This document shows positions 10,760 through 21,042 of a DNA stretch of 64,000 nt, one piece after another. The DNA lies in the NCBI GenBank assembly GCA_026122225.1, contig JANEZZ010001492.1, positions 787,001 through 851,000 on the forward strand, read 5' to 3'. The DNA comes from Heloderma charlesbogerti (lineage: Eukaryota; Chordata; Lepidosauria; Squamata; Helodermatidae). Below the pieces are notes generated by a model. That model did not search any database and was not told the origin of the DNA. It saw nothing but the letters and a program-made list of their open reading frames with translations. The position numbers and the translations under genes were made by a program. The number at the start of each line of letters is the position of its first letter. The stretch's first letter is position 1.

Positions 10760-11215
10760 CCCTACTTGTCCTGCGACCAGAGGAATGTTTCCAGGTAACG
10801 GCATAAAAGTGGGCCTTCTCAGTGGTGGCGCCTGCCCTTTGGAACACTCTCCCATGTGTGGGTTGAAAGCCAGCAATGGTGGCAAGTTTTAAAAGCCTCT
10901 TGAAAACTTATCTGTTCATATATGCTTTTCCTGACCTGTAAAGGAGTATGTTGTTGTTGTTGTTGTTCAGTCGTTCAGTCGTGTCCGACTCTTCGTGACC
11001 CCATGGACCATAGCATGCCAGGCCTTCCTGTCCTAAAGGAGTATGTTACTGCCCTGCTTTATTTTTGGAGTTATTTTTGGAGAAGTTCCATCTTGTTGGA
11101 ATGTTTTCAATCATTTATTATTTTATCTTGTTGTTGTATTGTTATATTGTGTTTTTAATGTGGGCCGCTTAGAGATTTTGTTACATTAAGTGGTATAAAA
11201 CTAAACAAACAAGCA
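10760..11215 (+). pseudogene. L2-type LINE, 3' end, interrupted by a BovB fragment
   Basis: GGGCCTTCTCAGTGGTGGCG and TTTGGAACACTCTCCC encode the degenerate RAFSVVAP-WN-LP block; TCTTGAAAACTTATCTGTTC follows as the KT-LF block. The tail runs GTGGGCCGCTTAGAGATTTT, AGTGGTATAAAACTAAACAA and (CAAA)n. A short BovB piece sits at 10953-11034. No open frame survives. Confidence 0.7.
10953..11034 (-). mobile_element. BovB LINE, 82-bp 3' end fragment
   Basis: (TTG)n followed by TTCAGTCGTTCAGTCGTGTC and CGACTCTTCGTGACCCCATG is the inverse of the BovB 3' terminus. The 13-bp duplication aaaggagtatgtt flanks it (10940-10952 and 11035-11047), so this is a complete, severely 5'-truncated insertion. Confidence 0.9.
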
Positions 11216-11261
11216 AACAAACAAACAATAGGCCTCTATTTCTCTTTGGTAACACACTAGG

Positions 11262-11396
11262 GGTTGGTTCCGTATTTATTCATACTTAAAGTAGACCCAT
11301 TGAAATCAGTGGGCCTTAAATTAGTTGTGACTTGCTCAAATTCCATTGATTTCAATGGGTCTACTCTAAATATATTCATAAACATGGAACCAACTC
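11262..11396. repeat. Palindromic repeat, GGTTCC ends
   Basis: GGTTGGTTCC at the left end mirrors GGAACCAAC at the right, with AAAGTAGACCCATTGAAATC mirrored by GATTTCAATGGGTCTACT. It is MITE-like and non-coding. A relative lies at 11704-11825. Confidence 0.6.
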
Positions 11397-11703
11397 ATGG
11401 TCAGGGACCGTAGTCCCCCCCCACACACACACACACGCACTACTGCCATGTGAGTACATGTTACATCAGAAGATTGAAAAGATGCAGCGCACCTCATTTG
11501 TGCTTCCTCTGCCTCCACTTCTTTGCAGTGCGGGGAGCCAGTTATGTTGTCCATGCTGAATACTAACAGCATGCAGGAATTCCAAGTCCGTCTCCTGTTT
11601 ACAAGCCCCACACTCAGCCAAATGAATGCCAGCCTCCAAAGGCCCCGAGCACTTTCTCCTGGGAAAGTGGATTCCTCACGTGTATAAAGACTATCGTGGG
11701 CTA

Positions 11704-11825
11704 GAGCCAAACTTAGTCATGCTTAGAGACAATCCATTGAGACCAATGGGACACAAGTTAGTCATGACCTACTTGCCCCATTGATTTCAATGGGGTGACT
11801 CTAACCATGACTACATCTGACTCAC
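11704..11825. repeat. Palindromic repeat (TTAGTCATG...CCATGACT)
   Basis: AACTTAGTCATGCTTAGAG and CTCTAACCATGACTACATC are inverse ends around CATTGAGACCAATGGGACAC and CCCCATTGATTTCAATGGGG. Confidence 0.55.
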
Positions 11826-11866
11826 CCCCCCTGCCTATTCCTGGGAAATTATCTAGAAGGTATTTC

Positions 11867-12417
11867 TGTCAGGAGGTCACCCCTGCTGCCTTCTGAGATC
11901 CTCAGGCAGCCAGAATCAACACGCAGACAATAGAGCTCTTTCCAAGGCTTTATTTCCATTCAACCTAATGACGCTCACAGATGCTAACTGCTTGCTCCTA
12001 CGAGTGAGACTTAAGACAGCTGCCTACTCGGGGGTTCTAGCCTTAGGAATCAGTTGATCTCCGTTTGGAGGGGAACCGGGAAACCTCTGAACTTATGGGC
12101 TAGGAGGAGAGAGTCCACCCCTTTCCCGTGGGGCATCAGGGCGCCGCTGTTGCCATCGCGCCAAGAGGGCTGAGCGCCTCCTCTCAGTGCCCACCATCTC
12201 CTGCTTGATGCTGCGCCAGTGCCTAGCGTCCAAAAACTGCTGTGGAGCCTCCATCTCCCTGCCAGGGTCACTACCACTCTCAGGAATGTGTACCAGGAGG
12301 GGATCTCCCCCCGGCTGCACTTCTGAACAGCGCGCGGGTTCCTCTCCCACGGTTTCTATCTCTTCCTCAGAATCAGAACTGCTTTGGGGCTCTCTGCGCT
12401 CCAATCCAACTCTGACA
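11867..12417 (-). mobile_element. Solo LTR, family 1, minus strand
   Basis: On the minus strand it begins TGTCAGAGTTGGATTGGAG, ends CTCCTGACA, and has an AATAAAGCCTTGGAAAGAG polyadenylation-type block about 85 bp before the end. The flanks atttc (11862-11866) and atttg (12418-12422) match at 4 of 5. It aligns in order with the LTR at 18098-18652. Inside it a 103-codon frame (12093-12404) reads SSSDSEEEI, IPESGSDPGRE, ERRRSALLARWQQR, DAPRERGG. The same phrases recur in the second copy, so part of the LTR was once coding or both copies simply descend from one consensus. No internal region or second LTR is present. Confidence 0.7.
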
Positions 12418-13265
12418 ATTTGAAAGTCCAGTCAGTTTCCTTTTGTGAGTGGAGCAAATGGGCAAAGATCATGTAATCTATTATAAGATCAGATCAGATC
12501 AATCTTACACCAGGAATGGGATACAGAAGTTGATGCTAAATTTGCTCGATCAAGAAAGGGCATCAGTGGGTTTTGTGGGTTCTTCTTAAATGCTGCTGTC
12601 TCCCAAACTGCTAGCATTATCCAGTATTGGTACAAAAGGATGATGGGGAAAGTGCCGATGAGAACTCATTTCAGCCATTCTCCGCCACAGATGGTGTCAA
12701 TCAGAGCTGCGTTTTCACTTCTGGTCTGTAGAGACCCTTTGTCTTTTTCCCAGCCATGCTGAGTGCGGGTAACTGATGAGCTGGGCTGTGGAATATACAT
12801 CCAATTCACAACAGACAAAAAACTCTGTCACTCATAATCAATAACAACCCTTTAAAAAAAAGGAAGTCCTTGTTTGTGAGATGCTGTTTGTTAATGGCTA
12901 CATTCTATCAGCTTATACTGCAGAAGATCTTGAATACATAGCCAACCATTCCGGATCTACTGGTAGTCAGGATCAAGTCTCAGCATTAAAACCTCCAAAG
13001 CCTGACATGACGTATCAGGTTGTACCAGGGAAGCAATACATCTCCTCCATCTATCAAAATGGACAGTGCTCAAGTTCAGGTGGCAGAAGTAGTCAATGAA
13101 TGTTCTGTGAACACCCAATGCCATAGCTTTGTTGAAGATCAGGGGGTGCAGACTTCATTAATGCCTAGATGAGAGACAACTGGGACTCCCATGTAATGTA
13201 AGTTGCAATGTAAACTGGACTTTACAAGAGACATGTAAGCAATCTCCCAATATTCCCTTTATTTT
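12418..13265. other. No confirmed gene; one unrecognised ORF at 12881-13099
   Basis: A 72-codon frame starting MLFVNGYILSAYTAEDLEY and ending GQCSSSGGRSSQ has a protein-like composition and a PPKPD motif. It has no recognisable domain and no clear splice sites, and could be a fragment of a processed pseudogene. The rest shows nothing. Confidence 0.25.
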
Positions 13266-13570
13266 TTATTGAAAAGCAGCTGTTGGAGACTGCCAAGGAA
13301 CAGCAGGGTAGAAGGATCAGGAGCAACTTAACCAGTTCTCCTCCCATCATCTGTCCACTCCAAATTGATCCCCCAAACTGTTTTCTCACTCTCAGGGGAA
13401 AAGATAGAAGGTCCCTATATTTTACCTTACGGGTGAAAAAGCAGCTTGGGAGGTCATTAAGTGAACAAATGGTGGGAGGGAATAGGATTAAGCGGCTCCT
13501 GATCCCTCTCCCCTGCTGTTCCTTTATTTACTGAAACTGACAGCCTCCCACAGCTGTTTTTCAATAAAGA
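13266..13570. repeat. TIR-like repeat, ends TATTGAAAAGCAGCTG / CAGCTGTTTTTCAATA
   Basis: The two ends are inverted copies (TATTGAAAAGCAGCTGTTGG against CCACAGCTGTTTTTCAATA). The interior shares CTGTCCACT, GAAAAAGCAGCTTGGGAGGT and AACAAATGG with 20440-20757. A further half copy with GCTGCTTTTCATTTAAAAA lies at about 13620-13720. Confidence 0.5.
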
Positions 13571-13759
13571 TGTAAGGGACATGGGGAGATGCATTATGTG
13601 TCTCTTCTGTATTGTCTCATTTGGCAGTGCAACAGCAGAAAGGGAAAGGGTTAAGCAACACCTCCCCTTGCCATTCCTACACTGCAACTGGCAGCTTCTC
13701 AACGCTGCTTTTCATTTAAAAACAAACAACATCAAGAGACTATTCTGGTGTCTCCTACC

Positions 13760-14941
13760 CAGCGGTGTAGCAGTGGCGGGTTGTGTGGGGCGTCACTCCA
13801 GCACTTTTTTTGAAGCCGGCCCCCAGCCAGCTGCTAGGCAAGACTGCTAGGGAAGGAGGAGGGAGCAGAGGGAGTGCGGGCGGTTGCCTCTTGTCTACTA
13901 CGCAGAGCCAGCCAGACAAAGGGAGCGAGCGAGAGAGGGAGCCTGAGGGAGCTCTGCAGCCTCCTCTTGCCCCCCTTCTCCTCCTCAGCTCTTGGCTTCT
14001 CCACCTGGCCCTGCTCCATGCCTGCGCACCCGGCGCTGCCCTCGTCTCCTGCAACACCGGCCACCCGTTCAGGGCTGCTGCTGCCGGCCACGGCAGCAGC
14101 AGGAGAGTGTGTGCGCGTGCTGCCACTATTATTTACTTATGGGGCAGGCCTGGTGGCTGGTCTGTGCCAGTCTTTAGGATTTATCAAACAACCCTATGCA
14201 TGTTTACTCAGAAGTCAGTCTCACTATGTTCAATTGCCAACTGGGCTTTCCCCCAGGTAAGTGTGCCTAGGACTGCAGCCTTAGCTGCCTTCCCAAGCAC
14301 TGTTAATTCTTGAACATTAATTTCTACAGTAAGCAGAACTGCCAAGTGTAACCTGCTCTGTCAGCTACACTTTTTGGTACAAGGCTGGCATGTATCTGGG
14401 CAAACAAACCCTGGTGGAGGGAAGGGAAACAGAAAAACATCAGTTGAGGGGAGAGGAGAAAGAAGGTAGGGGTGTGTGTGTGCATGTGTGTGGTTCAATC
14501 CAGCTGGGTGTGTGGTCGTTTCTGTTGCGAGATGGGAGAGACATAATGAAGGAGCTTAGGGAAGTCTAATGGGTAATGGTTGGGACACTAAGGGAGTGTG
14601 CAAGGGGGATGTTTAAATGAGAAGGGATCTGTCCATGAAGGCTGGGTTGAGAGGGTGACGCTTCCATAGAGTATCATATTTTTAAAACCTAAAATGTTTG
14701 TGCGTGTGTGAGTGAGTGAGTGAGTGAGTGAGTGAAAAAGACTAACACCCCTGCATTTTTTCTCAGACATCCAATTGAAATACCCCTGCCATACTCTCAC
14801 CTGCACTGTTTTTGAATCCCAGTTGAAGGCAGTATATCTTACCAGGTTGTACAATCTTTAGGAGGGGCGTGGCTGTGAGGGGGCGTGGCTGTGACTGTCA
14901 CAAAAGGACCCTGCACTTCTGAATTTGCCACTACACCACTG
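13760..14941. mobile_element. hAT-like DNA transposon, non-autonomous, 1.18 kb
   Basis: Left end CAGCGGTGTAGCAGTGGCGG; right end GCCACTACACCACTG, its inverse. The flanks ctcctacc (13752-13759) and ctcctaca (14942-14949) match at 7 of 8, the hAT target-duplication length. The interior is CpG-rich at 13800-14150, carries a common squamate block (CCTATGCATGTTTACTCAGA ... GTGTGCCTAGGACTGCAGCC) at 14180-14281 that is probably a nested short repeat, and (TGAG)n at 14706-14736. Overlapping open frames (13755-14313, four frames) reflect GC bias and encode no transposase I can see. Confidence 0.65.
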
Positions 14942-14949
14942 CTCCTACA

Positions 14950-15370
14950 TATCATACAGCAGGATTTGGCCCTGACAACCATTCCATGAAACTCTCCAAA
15001 CAACAGATGTTCAGACTCTTCCCATGTATCCTTTTGTCAATGTGGCTCCTGAAAAGTGCTGATTGGCTGAGAAATACTGAGGACCATAGCTTAGGACTCC
15101 TGTCTCATCCATTTTGTCCAAATTTGTTCATACTGACAATATAAGTGTACTTTTTTATATTCACAATGTGCAAGTTCAGAAAGTGCATCTCAGCAGTTAA
15201 AAAAAAGGTACAGGTATCACCACTTGTAAATGGCATTTGCACACTCCTAACACACGGGGACTTAGCCATAAAAATACTACTGGGAGTGACCCTCAAAAGC
15301 CAGCATGGCTGACCGATTGACTAAATGCTGAGAAATAGCATCTCATTTTTACATGTGCATCCGCACAGAG
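14950..15370. other. Nothing recognised
   Basis: No coding, RNA or transposon signature seen. Confidence 0.35.
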
Positions 15371-15556
15371 GGTTGGATCCAGGACCTGCCTTCTGTGAAT
15401 GGAAGGGCTCCACTGACAGAAATGGTCTCCATGGGTTCCCATGACCCTCTGTGCAGCATTTTCATGGGGATAGAGGGGCTGCTGCAGGGAGGAGATGGTG
15501 GGGAAACCTGCTTCTGCCAGCCTAGTTGCAGATGCCTGAAACTGGATCCAACCTAA
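15371..15556 (+). repeat. GGATCC-ended dispersed repeat, uninterrupted copy
   Basis: Starts GGTTGGATCCAGGACCTGCC and ends GAAACTGGATCCAACC, an inverse end pair. In between are TTCTGTGAATGGAAGGGCTC, GTGCAGCATTTTCATGGGGA and GGGGAAACCTGCTTCTGCC. This is the reference copy for the family in this window. Confidence 0.7.
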
Positions 15557-15972
15557 TGTGGGAGGTTCCCAGGGGAGACATATGCTGCGTAGTGTATCTG
15601 ACGCCCACAAGTCATACAGCCCCTATTAGTTCATGTTGATCCTCTGCCTTCTTGGGCTGTATATCAGTGTGCATGTATACATGTGTTACCTCAAGGCCAG
15701 CGTGGTCCATTGTGTCCATGCAGTGTGGGATGTCTGCACAACATGTCTGGAAATAATGAAGCCATGGGGGGAAATGTTTTTTTTTTAATCCTCTCTGTAA
15801 GATTCCCAGCATAGTTAGTTCTTTCATTCCTTATTAAAATGATTGCACTAAAGAATATTTTACTGATAGATATTTATGCTCAGTTTCCAAACATGTGAGT
15901 AGAGTCAACATTGTGCATTCTTGACAGCTTGTGTTTTGTTCTACAGAGTCCCATGTTTCTGCTGTAACTGTC

Positions 15973-16430
15973 ACAGAGGGAGCAATCCTATGGCCGCTAG
16001 ACAGCAGCTAGAGGCCATAGGATATGCTGTTTTCCGGGAACTGACCTTGGAGCCTGCGGTCCAAGGTCGGTTCCCAGAGAACCGACCTCCCCCCACTTCC
16101 GCGCTGCCTCTGAGGCAGCACGGAACAGCCCCATCCTCTGTGCTCGCAAGAGGAGCACGGAGCAGCCAAAAAGGGGCGTGGCTGGAGGCGTTCCAGGCAG
16201 GAAGGGTGGAACTGCCTGTATGACACATCCTACATGTTGCACAGCAGCCTCCTTCCCTGCTCCGTGCTCCCATGGCTAGACAGCCACAGACAGCTGTCTA
16301 GCTGAAAATGTAGGGCAGGAGGAGAACAGAAGGAACAATCCGCTCCGTGCTTCTCCTGCCCTGATTTGGCTAGTAAGCAGTTGCCTCCAAGTTTGGAGGT
16401 GGCTGCCTATCTCGATAGGATTGCACCCTA
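15973..16430. mobile_element. Harbinger-like TIR element, GC-rich interior
   Basis: Left end GGGAGCAATCCTATGG; right end ATAGGATTGCACCC, its inverse and the same TIR as at 33467. The right flank is taa; the left flank is aga, so a TWA duplication is only partly preserved. The interior holds GCTAGACAGCAGCTAGAGGC and its inverse CTAGACAGCCACAGACAGCT. Overlapping frames here (15921-16273) are GC-driven. Confidence 0.5.
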
Positions 16431-16574
16431 AATGCAGTTCTAATCTATTCAGACAAAAATTACAAATTTACTAACTGGGTTTACTTTTAAAAGTTTTAAA
16501 ATATAGTGATAATTTTATGAGCAAACTAAGTCATACATAAAATGACTTTAGGAACAGAAAGGCTGCTTCATGTT

Positions 16575-16722
16575 TCTAAAGCAGCCCTCCCCAACCTGGT
16601 GCCCTCTGGATGTTTTGGACTACAGTGCCCAGCATTCCTGACCACTGGCCATGCTGCCCGAGGCTGATAGAAGCTGAAGTCTAAAATATCTGGAGGGCAC
16701 CAGGTTGGGAAAGGCTGTTTTA
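16575..16722. repeat. CTCCAGATGT palindromic repeat with long ends
   Basis: CCCTCCCCAACCTGGTGCCC at the left mirrors GGGCACCAGGTTGGGAAAGG at the right. The interior is TGTTTTGGACTACAGTGCCC and CTGAAGTCTAAAATATCTGG. Confidence 0.8.
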
Positions 16723-18092
16723 AATCAACAAAGTGACTTTAGATCTGTAAAGAGCAGTGAAAAAAAAAAGTATTGCTTATTTTTCCATTTTTCCAAAATT
16801 TCCAATCCCCACCCCACTCCCAAAGAAAAACCCAGTTTTCATCTGTGGCCTCAAAATTTCTGGAAATTTTACATCTCTAGCCAGGACTGATTCACACATA
16901 AAATGTTTTGCTTGATACATATGTAGTCACCATGGCCATTGAGACAAATGCTTTATGGGGCAGCATATGAACCAGGATGAAGGTAGCAATGTCTGCACAT
17001 TGCAGCAGTTCATTCCCAGATGCTTTGAACGTGGGGATTGCTGTCTCTGACAGTTCACAAATTAAAAGCATAGATGGTTGAGACTGTTTGCATATAGAAG
17101 CAAAGGCCCTGTTTGAATTCCTTAACTATAAATTGGGGCAATGTAGTAAAGTCCTAATTTAACGGGTTATTTGGGGGGATTTTCACACAAGATGTGCTGT
17201 GCAAAAACAATAAAGCAAACCATTTCAATAAAGTCAGTGATCCATTTTGCTGATAATTGGCTGCCAGTGGCTTAAATATATCCAAGAAAAAAGAAGATGA
17301 AGATATTCTTCCATAGTGCATCTCCTTCTTTGACAGCTATGTGTTTGAATAAATTGTGGAATGCATATCTGCTAGTTAATCAAATATACCTTCGAGCAAC
17401 ATCACATCATACAAGATTCTCAAAATTAATCAATGATAAAGCTTTGTTCTAAAGGAGTGGAAAAGACTACCCCCTTTAAGTCCTAGTCCACTTGCACTTA
17501 AAAATGGTATTTCTGCAGAAGCTAAGAAATTTTAGCTGGGCTTGATAACCAAGCCCAAATGTGTGGTTGACAAGTCCGTGCCCATCCCCTTCAGCATAAT
17601 CCTGTACATGCCTACTGAGAAGTATGTCCCATTGTATTCAAAGTTTATCTGGGAGTAAGTTATATCAACCTCAGTGAGACTTGCTTCTGAGTAGACATGC
17701 CTACTCAGACATGGTCGCTTCATCAGCTTCAAGAAAGGAGCTGGACAGAGTGTCAACTGGGGTCCCAGCAAGGGGTGCAGAGATCAGTTTTGAAGTGCAG
17801 GTGCTTGTCATGACAATCCCCTAAGGAGTGTCCAAAATTGCAGTTCTAGCAGTTTTCATCTGTACCAGAAGCAGGTCTTTTGTAAGCCTAATGGGTCTTA
17901 GTTGCCCATTGGAAACCAAGCCATCCCCAAATACTTTGCACTGCAACATGGATAGCTCCCTGCAACAATATATTGGTGCTGGAAGAATCCCTTTCTCCTC
18001 CAGCTACTCTGAGGATTGTGGCTAAGCTCAGAGGGAGAGGGAGGCCTGAGGAAAGTGGCAGGTGACATCATAGTCCCTGCTAGTCAAAAAGT
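16723..18092. other. No gene; a short squamate repeat at about 17590-17710
   Basis: CATAATCCTGTACATGCCTA, GTCCCATTGTATTCAAAG and GAGTAAGTTATATC resemble the block at 14180-14281, so one short repeat is present. Otherwise AT-rich, unrecognised. Confidence 0.4.
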
Positions 18093-18097
18093 CCGGG

Positions 18098-18652
18098 TGT
18101 CAGAGTGGAAACTGACCCCATAGAGCCCCAGAGCAGTTCTGATTCTGAGGAGGAACAAAATCCATGGGAGAGGAGCCAGCTCATCCCTCACAGGCACAGC
18201 AGCTGGCAGAGATTCCTCCTGCCAGCATTCCTGAGATAGATAGTGACCCTGGCAGTGAGAGAGCGCTGGAGGGGGGCTTGCTGGACACTCGGCGCAGACG
18301 CAGGGAGCGATGACAGATGGAGGGCGCCGAAAGGAGGCGTACTGCTCGTTTGGCACTCAAACAACGGTCGCGTCCCGAGGACCCAAGGGAAAGAGGGAGG
18401 ATCTCTCCATAGCCCATAAGTTCAGAGTCTTCCTGTGGTTCCCCTTCAAACGGGGACCAACTGCCTTACCTGGAGCTTAGGCTACTCTGCTATCTTTCCC
18501 CAGTGCTGTTCCTTGCTTAGTCGCTAGTGATTAGTATTCTGAAAGAGTCATAAAGTAATAAAGGAATAAAGCCTTGGAAAGAATCCTCGTCGTCTGTGTC
18601 CTGAGTTGGCTATTGGAGGGGACTGCAAGAGGCAGCTAGGGCGCTCCTGACA
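18098..18652 (+). mobile_element. Solo LTR, family 1, plus strand
   Basis: Starts TGTCAGAGTGGAAACTGACC and ends GCGCTCCTGACA, with AATAAAGCCTTGGAAAGAAT at about 18567. The flanks ccggg (18093-18097) and cctgg (18653-18657) match at 4 of 5. It aligns with the minus-strand LTR at 11867-12417, including the coding-like phrases SSDSEEEQ, IPEIDSDPGSE, AERRRTARLALKQR and EDPRERGRIS, here broken by at least one stop and frame changes. Confidence 0.7.
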
Positions 18653-18739
18653 CCTGGCACTTCGACCCTGGCTGCACTACAACCCTGGATTCCCTGCAGT
18701 TGCACTGGACAATGGAGGGCTTAGGAAACCCTATACATA

Positions 18740-18990
18740 ATTTATATGTATAGATGCATGTTTAAAAATAATTACTTACCTAGAAATACAATATATCTCA
18801 CCAGAGTGGGAAAGGCTGTGAGTAGGTGACCGGTGTCAGGCCTTCTCAGACTGCTGTTGAGGTGTGAACTGTTGATGGGCACCTTCAAGGCCCCCGCACT
18901 CTCTTCCTATGGCTCTTTACTTTTAAAGTGGACTTGGATTGGACAGCCCTTCAAATCAGGATGGAAGAGAAAGTAATTCAGAACACATTT
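18740..18990 (+). repeat. AGGGTGGCC-family repeat, partial
   Basis: Shares TATATGTATAGATGCATG, CTAGAAATACAATATATCTC, ACCAGAGTGGGAAAGGCTGT and GTTGATGGGCACCTTCAAGG with the fuller copy at 58470-59239. Both ends are missing. Confidence 0.65.
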
Positions 18991-19891
18991 TAAATCAAAC
19001 TTACCTATTCTCACATTCCAAAACAACACACAAACTGAAATTCAGTTATCTTCCAAAGTCTCACTTCTCTGAATATTGCATACAGAAATGAATACTTAAT
19101 GGAAATTAACATTAACAAATGGATAATATGTATGTATATTATGCTAAACTGTGTTCAAAAATGCGTCTATCAGAAAAAATGTGCACAAAAATACATTCCA
19201 ATTTTCATGTCAACTTCAAAAAGCATTCTCAGATTTCGGGACAAATCAAACTTAAGATTGGGAAAAATGAGAAACTGAGAAAGTGAACTTGACAAATTCA
19301 TCCTTCAAATACAGTACTGTCCTCTGACAGCTCTTCACATAGGGGATGATCCCCTATAAAGTGGGACATATCCCCAGCTGCTTAAATACCTGCAGCAAAG
19401 GAGACCCCACTACCTCAGGAAGCAATCTGTTCTGTTGTTAAACCCCTCTTATGGTTAGGCGGTTTCTCCTAATGCAGAGATGGGGAACTGCGAGGCTATG
19501 GACCAAATTTGGCCTGCTAGGCTGGCATATCCAAGCTGCAGGACCTTGAGTAAGGCCTTTCCCCCTCCCCAAAGCCCCTCCCTTCCCCAAAGCCACACCC
19601 CTTTAGAGGAATTGGGGCAGGAGACCAACTGAGTGACGGCTCAGTCACTTTATTCCTCCCTCATGTTTCCCACACCTGGGAAAGATGATGGAGGAACAAG
19701 GATGGCACCTTGGTGGGCTTTAGTCTTCCTGGGCTTTCCCTAGCCAGTCTGGGCAGAACAAAGTTGGCTCCCTGACTGTGGTACTAGCTGGAGGAGGGTT
19801 GCTCCTGCTGCACCTCGGGCATGCAGTTGGCTTTATTCTGCCCTGGCTTTCCCTGGTTGGGAAAAATCCACACAGTTTTAAGCAGTGGGGC
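18991..19891. other. No gene; CR1 3'-end fragment at about 19380-19475 (minus)
   Basis: CCACTACCTCAGGAAGCAAT and GTTAAACCCCTCTTATGGTT resemble the CR1-type 3' untranslated block also seen at 47645-47905. The rest is unrecognised. Confidence 0.35.
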
Positions 19892-19957
19892 TAGGGATGG
19901 CAAGGGGTGGGGCTAGGGATGGCAAGGGGTGGGGCTAGGGATGGCAAGGGGTGGGGC
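19892..19957 (+). repeat. 22-bp tandem array (3 units) abutting a hAT-like element
   Basis: Three perfect 22-bp units (19892-19913, 19914-19935, 19936-19957), each starting TAGGGATGGC and ending AAGGGGTGGGGC. The last 8 bp of the last unit (ggtggggc) are the target duplication of the element that starts at 19958, and the unit start TAGGGATG equals that element's own first 8 bp. Confidence 0.85.
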
Positions 19958-20301
19958 TAGGGATGTCAGAGAAACCTGCAGTGGATCCAAATGAGTTCAG
20001 ATTTCCATGAATCCAACCTGCAGGTTCCACAGTAGACCAGCTTTTTCCAAGTCATGTGAATTCTGGGGACTTATGGACCAGTTTTTACTTGGGGGGGGAT
20101 TTGAACAAATGTGCACTTGTACTAATGACATTAGTGCAAGTGCCCATTAGCGCAAATGCACATTTGCAAACAGTAACAAAATTTTGGTACATCTTGGGGA
20201 AAAGATCCAATTCCGTCAATGAGCAAATGACAGAACAAAAGACATCCTAACAATCAGCGAAACACAGATGGAATAGAATTCACAAAACCCTTACATCCGT
20301 A
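19958..20301 (-). mobile_element. hAT-like TAGGGATGT family, type A, with perfect 8-bp duplication
   Basis: Left end TAGGGATGTCAGAGAAACC; right end TTACATCCGTA. The 8-bp duplication ggtggggc lies at 19950-19957 and 20302-20309, which fits hAT. Read on the minus strand it follows the type A order. The centre (20104-20166) is a near-palindrome of GTGCACTTGTACTAATG / CATTAGTGCAAGTGCCC words. No coding sequence. A frame at 20056-20250 overlaps by chance. Confidence 0.85.
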
Positions 20302-20439
20302 GGTGGGGCCCCACCCCTTGAGATATATAGTCCATGGTGTGGTCCAGGACAGCAATCCTGTCCCTGGACCAAAAAAGCTTCCCCACACCTGCTCTAATGT
20401 TTAGCAACAAGCATTCTGGGCCAGCCTAGGAGACACACA

Positions 20440-20757
20440 CACAGCTTTGCTTTTTGTTTTGCTTTTTTAGTGAAGAACTGTCATGGGAGGTTGCAATCAG
20501 GAGTAGAAGAGGGAGAGGAAAATAGGACCTGTTTAACCCTTTCTCCCTCCTGTCATTTGTCTGTAAAGAAGTGTTCTCCTCAAGCTGCTTTCCCACAGTG
20601 GGGGCATATTTTATTTCCCTCATGGGAAGGAAAAGCAGCTTGTCAGGAAATTTTAGCAAACAAATGGCTGTGACGAAAGAGTTAAGCAGACATTGTTTTC
20701 CTGCTGTACTTGGGCTCCCAATTGCTGCCTCCTGCAGCTGCTTTTCATTTTTTTAAA
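20440..20757. repeat. TIR-like repeat, relative of 13266-13570
   Basis: GCTTTTTTAGTGAAGAACTG at the left is partly mirrored by GCAGCTGCTTTTCATTTTTT at the right. It shares AAGGAAAAGCAGCTTGTCAG, AACAAATGGCTG and TTAACCCTTTCTCCCTCC with the copies near 13.3-13.7 kb. Confidence 0.5.
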
Positions 20758-21031
20758 AATCACCAGGAGAGAATTCCCACACCTCCTGTGCAATGTCTTG
20801 TTTGGGCCTTGTATTCATAACATCAAAACTCCCCCTCCCCCATACTTTGATTTCAGGAAGGGCTGCCTATCATTTTGAATCGGAAGACTTGGTCGTGGAT
20901 GTTATGGAGGGAGAGGGAAATATTAAATGTACAATTGCCAGTTTTGATGGTGTCCAGGCACTTAATATATCATGTAGTTCCTGCCTCGGTTTTAAATATA
21001 CAAAGGAAGTAGGAGGAAGACCTACTTTCCT
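20758..21031. other. Nothing recognised before the BovB insertion
   Basis: A frame at 20793-21185 runs from here into the BovB tail and is therefore spurious. Confidence 0.35.
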
Positions 21032-21042
21032 TTTTCCTAGTT

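Noticed and set aside
13755..14313. Overlapping frames up to 176 codons
   Set aside because: They lie in the CpG-rich interior of a hAT-like element and have no domain; GC bias explains the lack of stops.
15921..16273. Five overlapping frames
   Set aside because: All lie in the GC-rich interior of a Harbinger-like TIR element.
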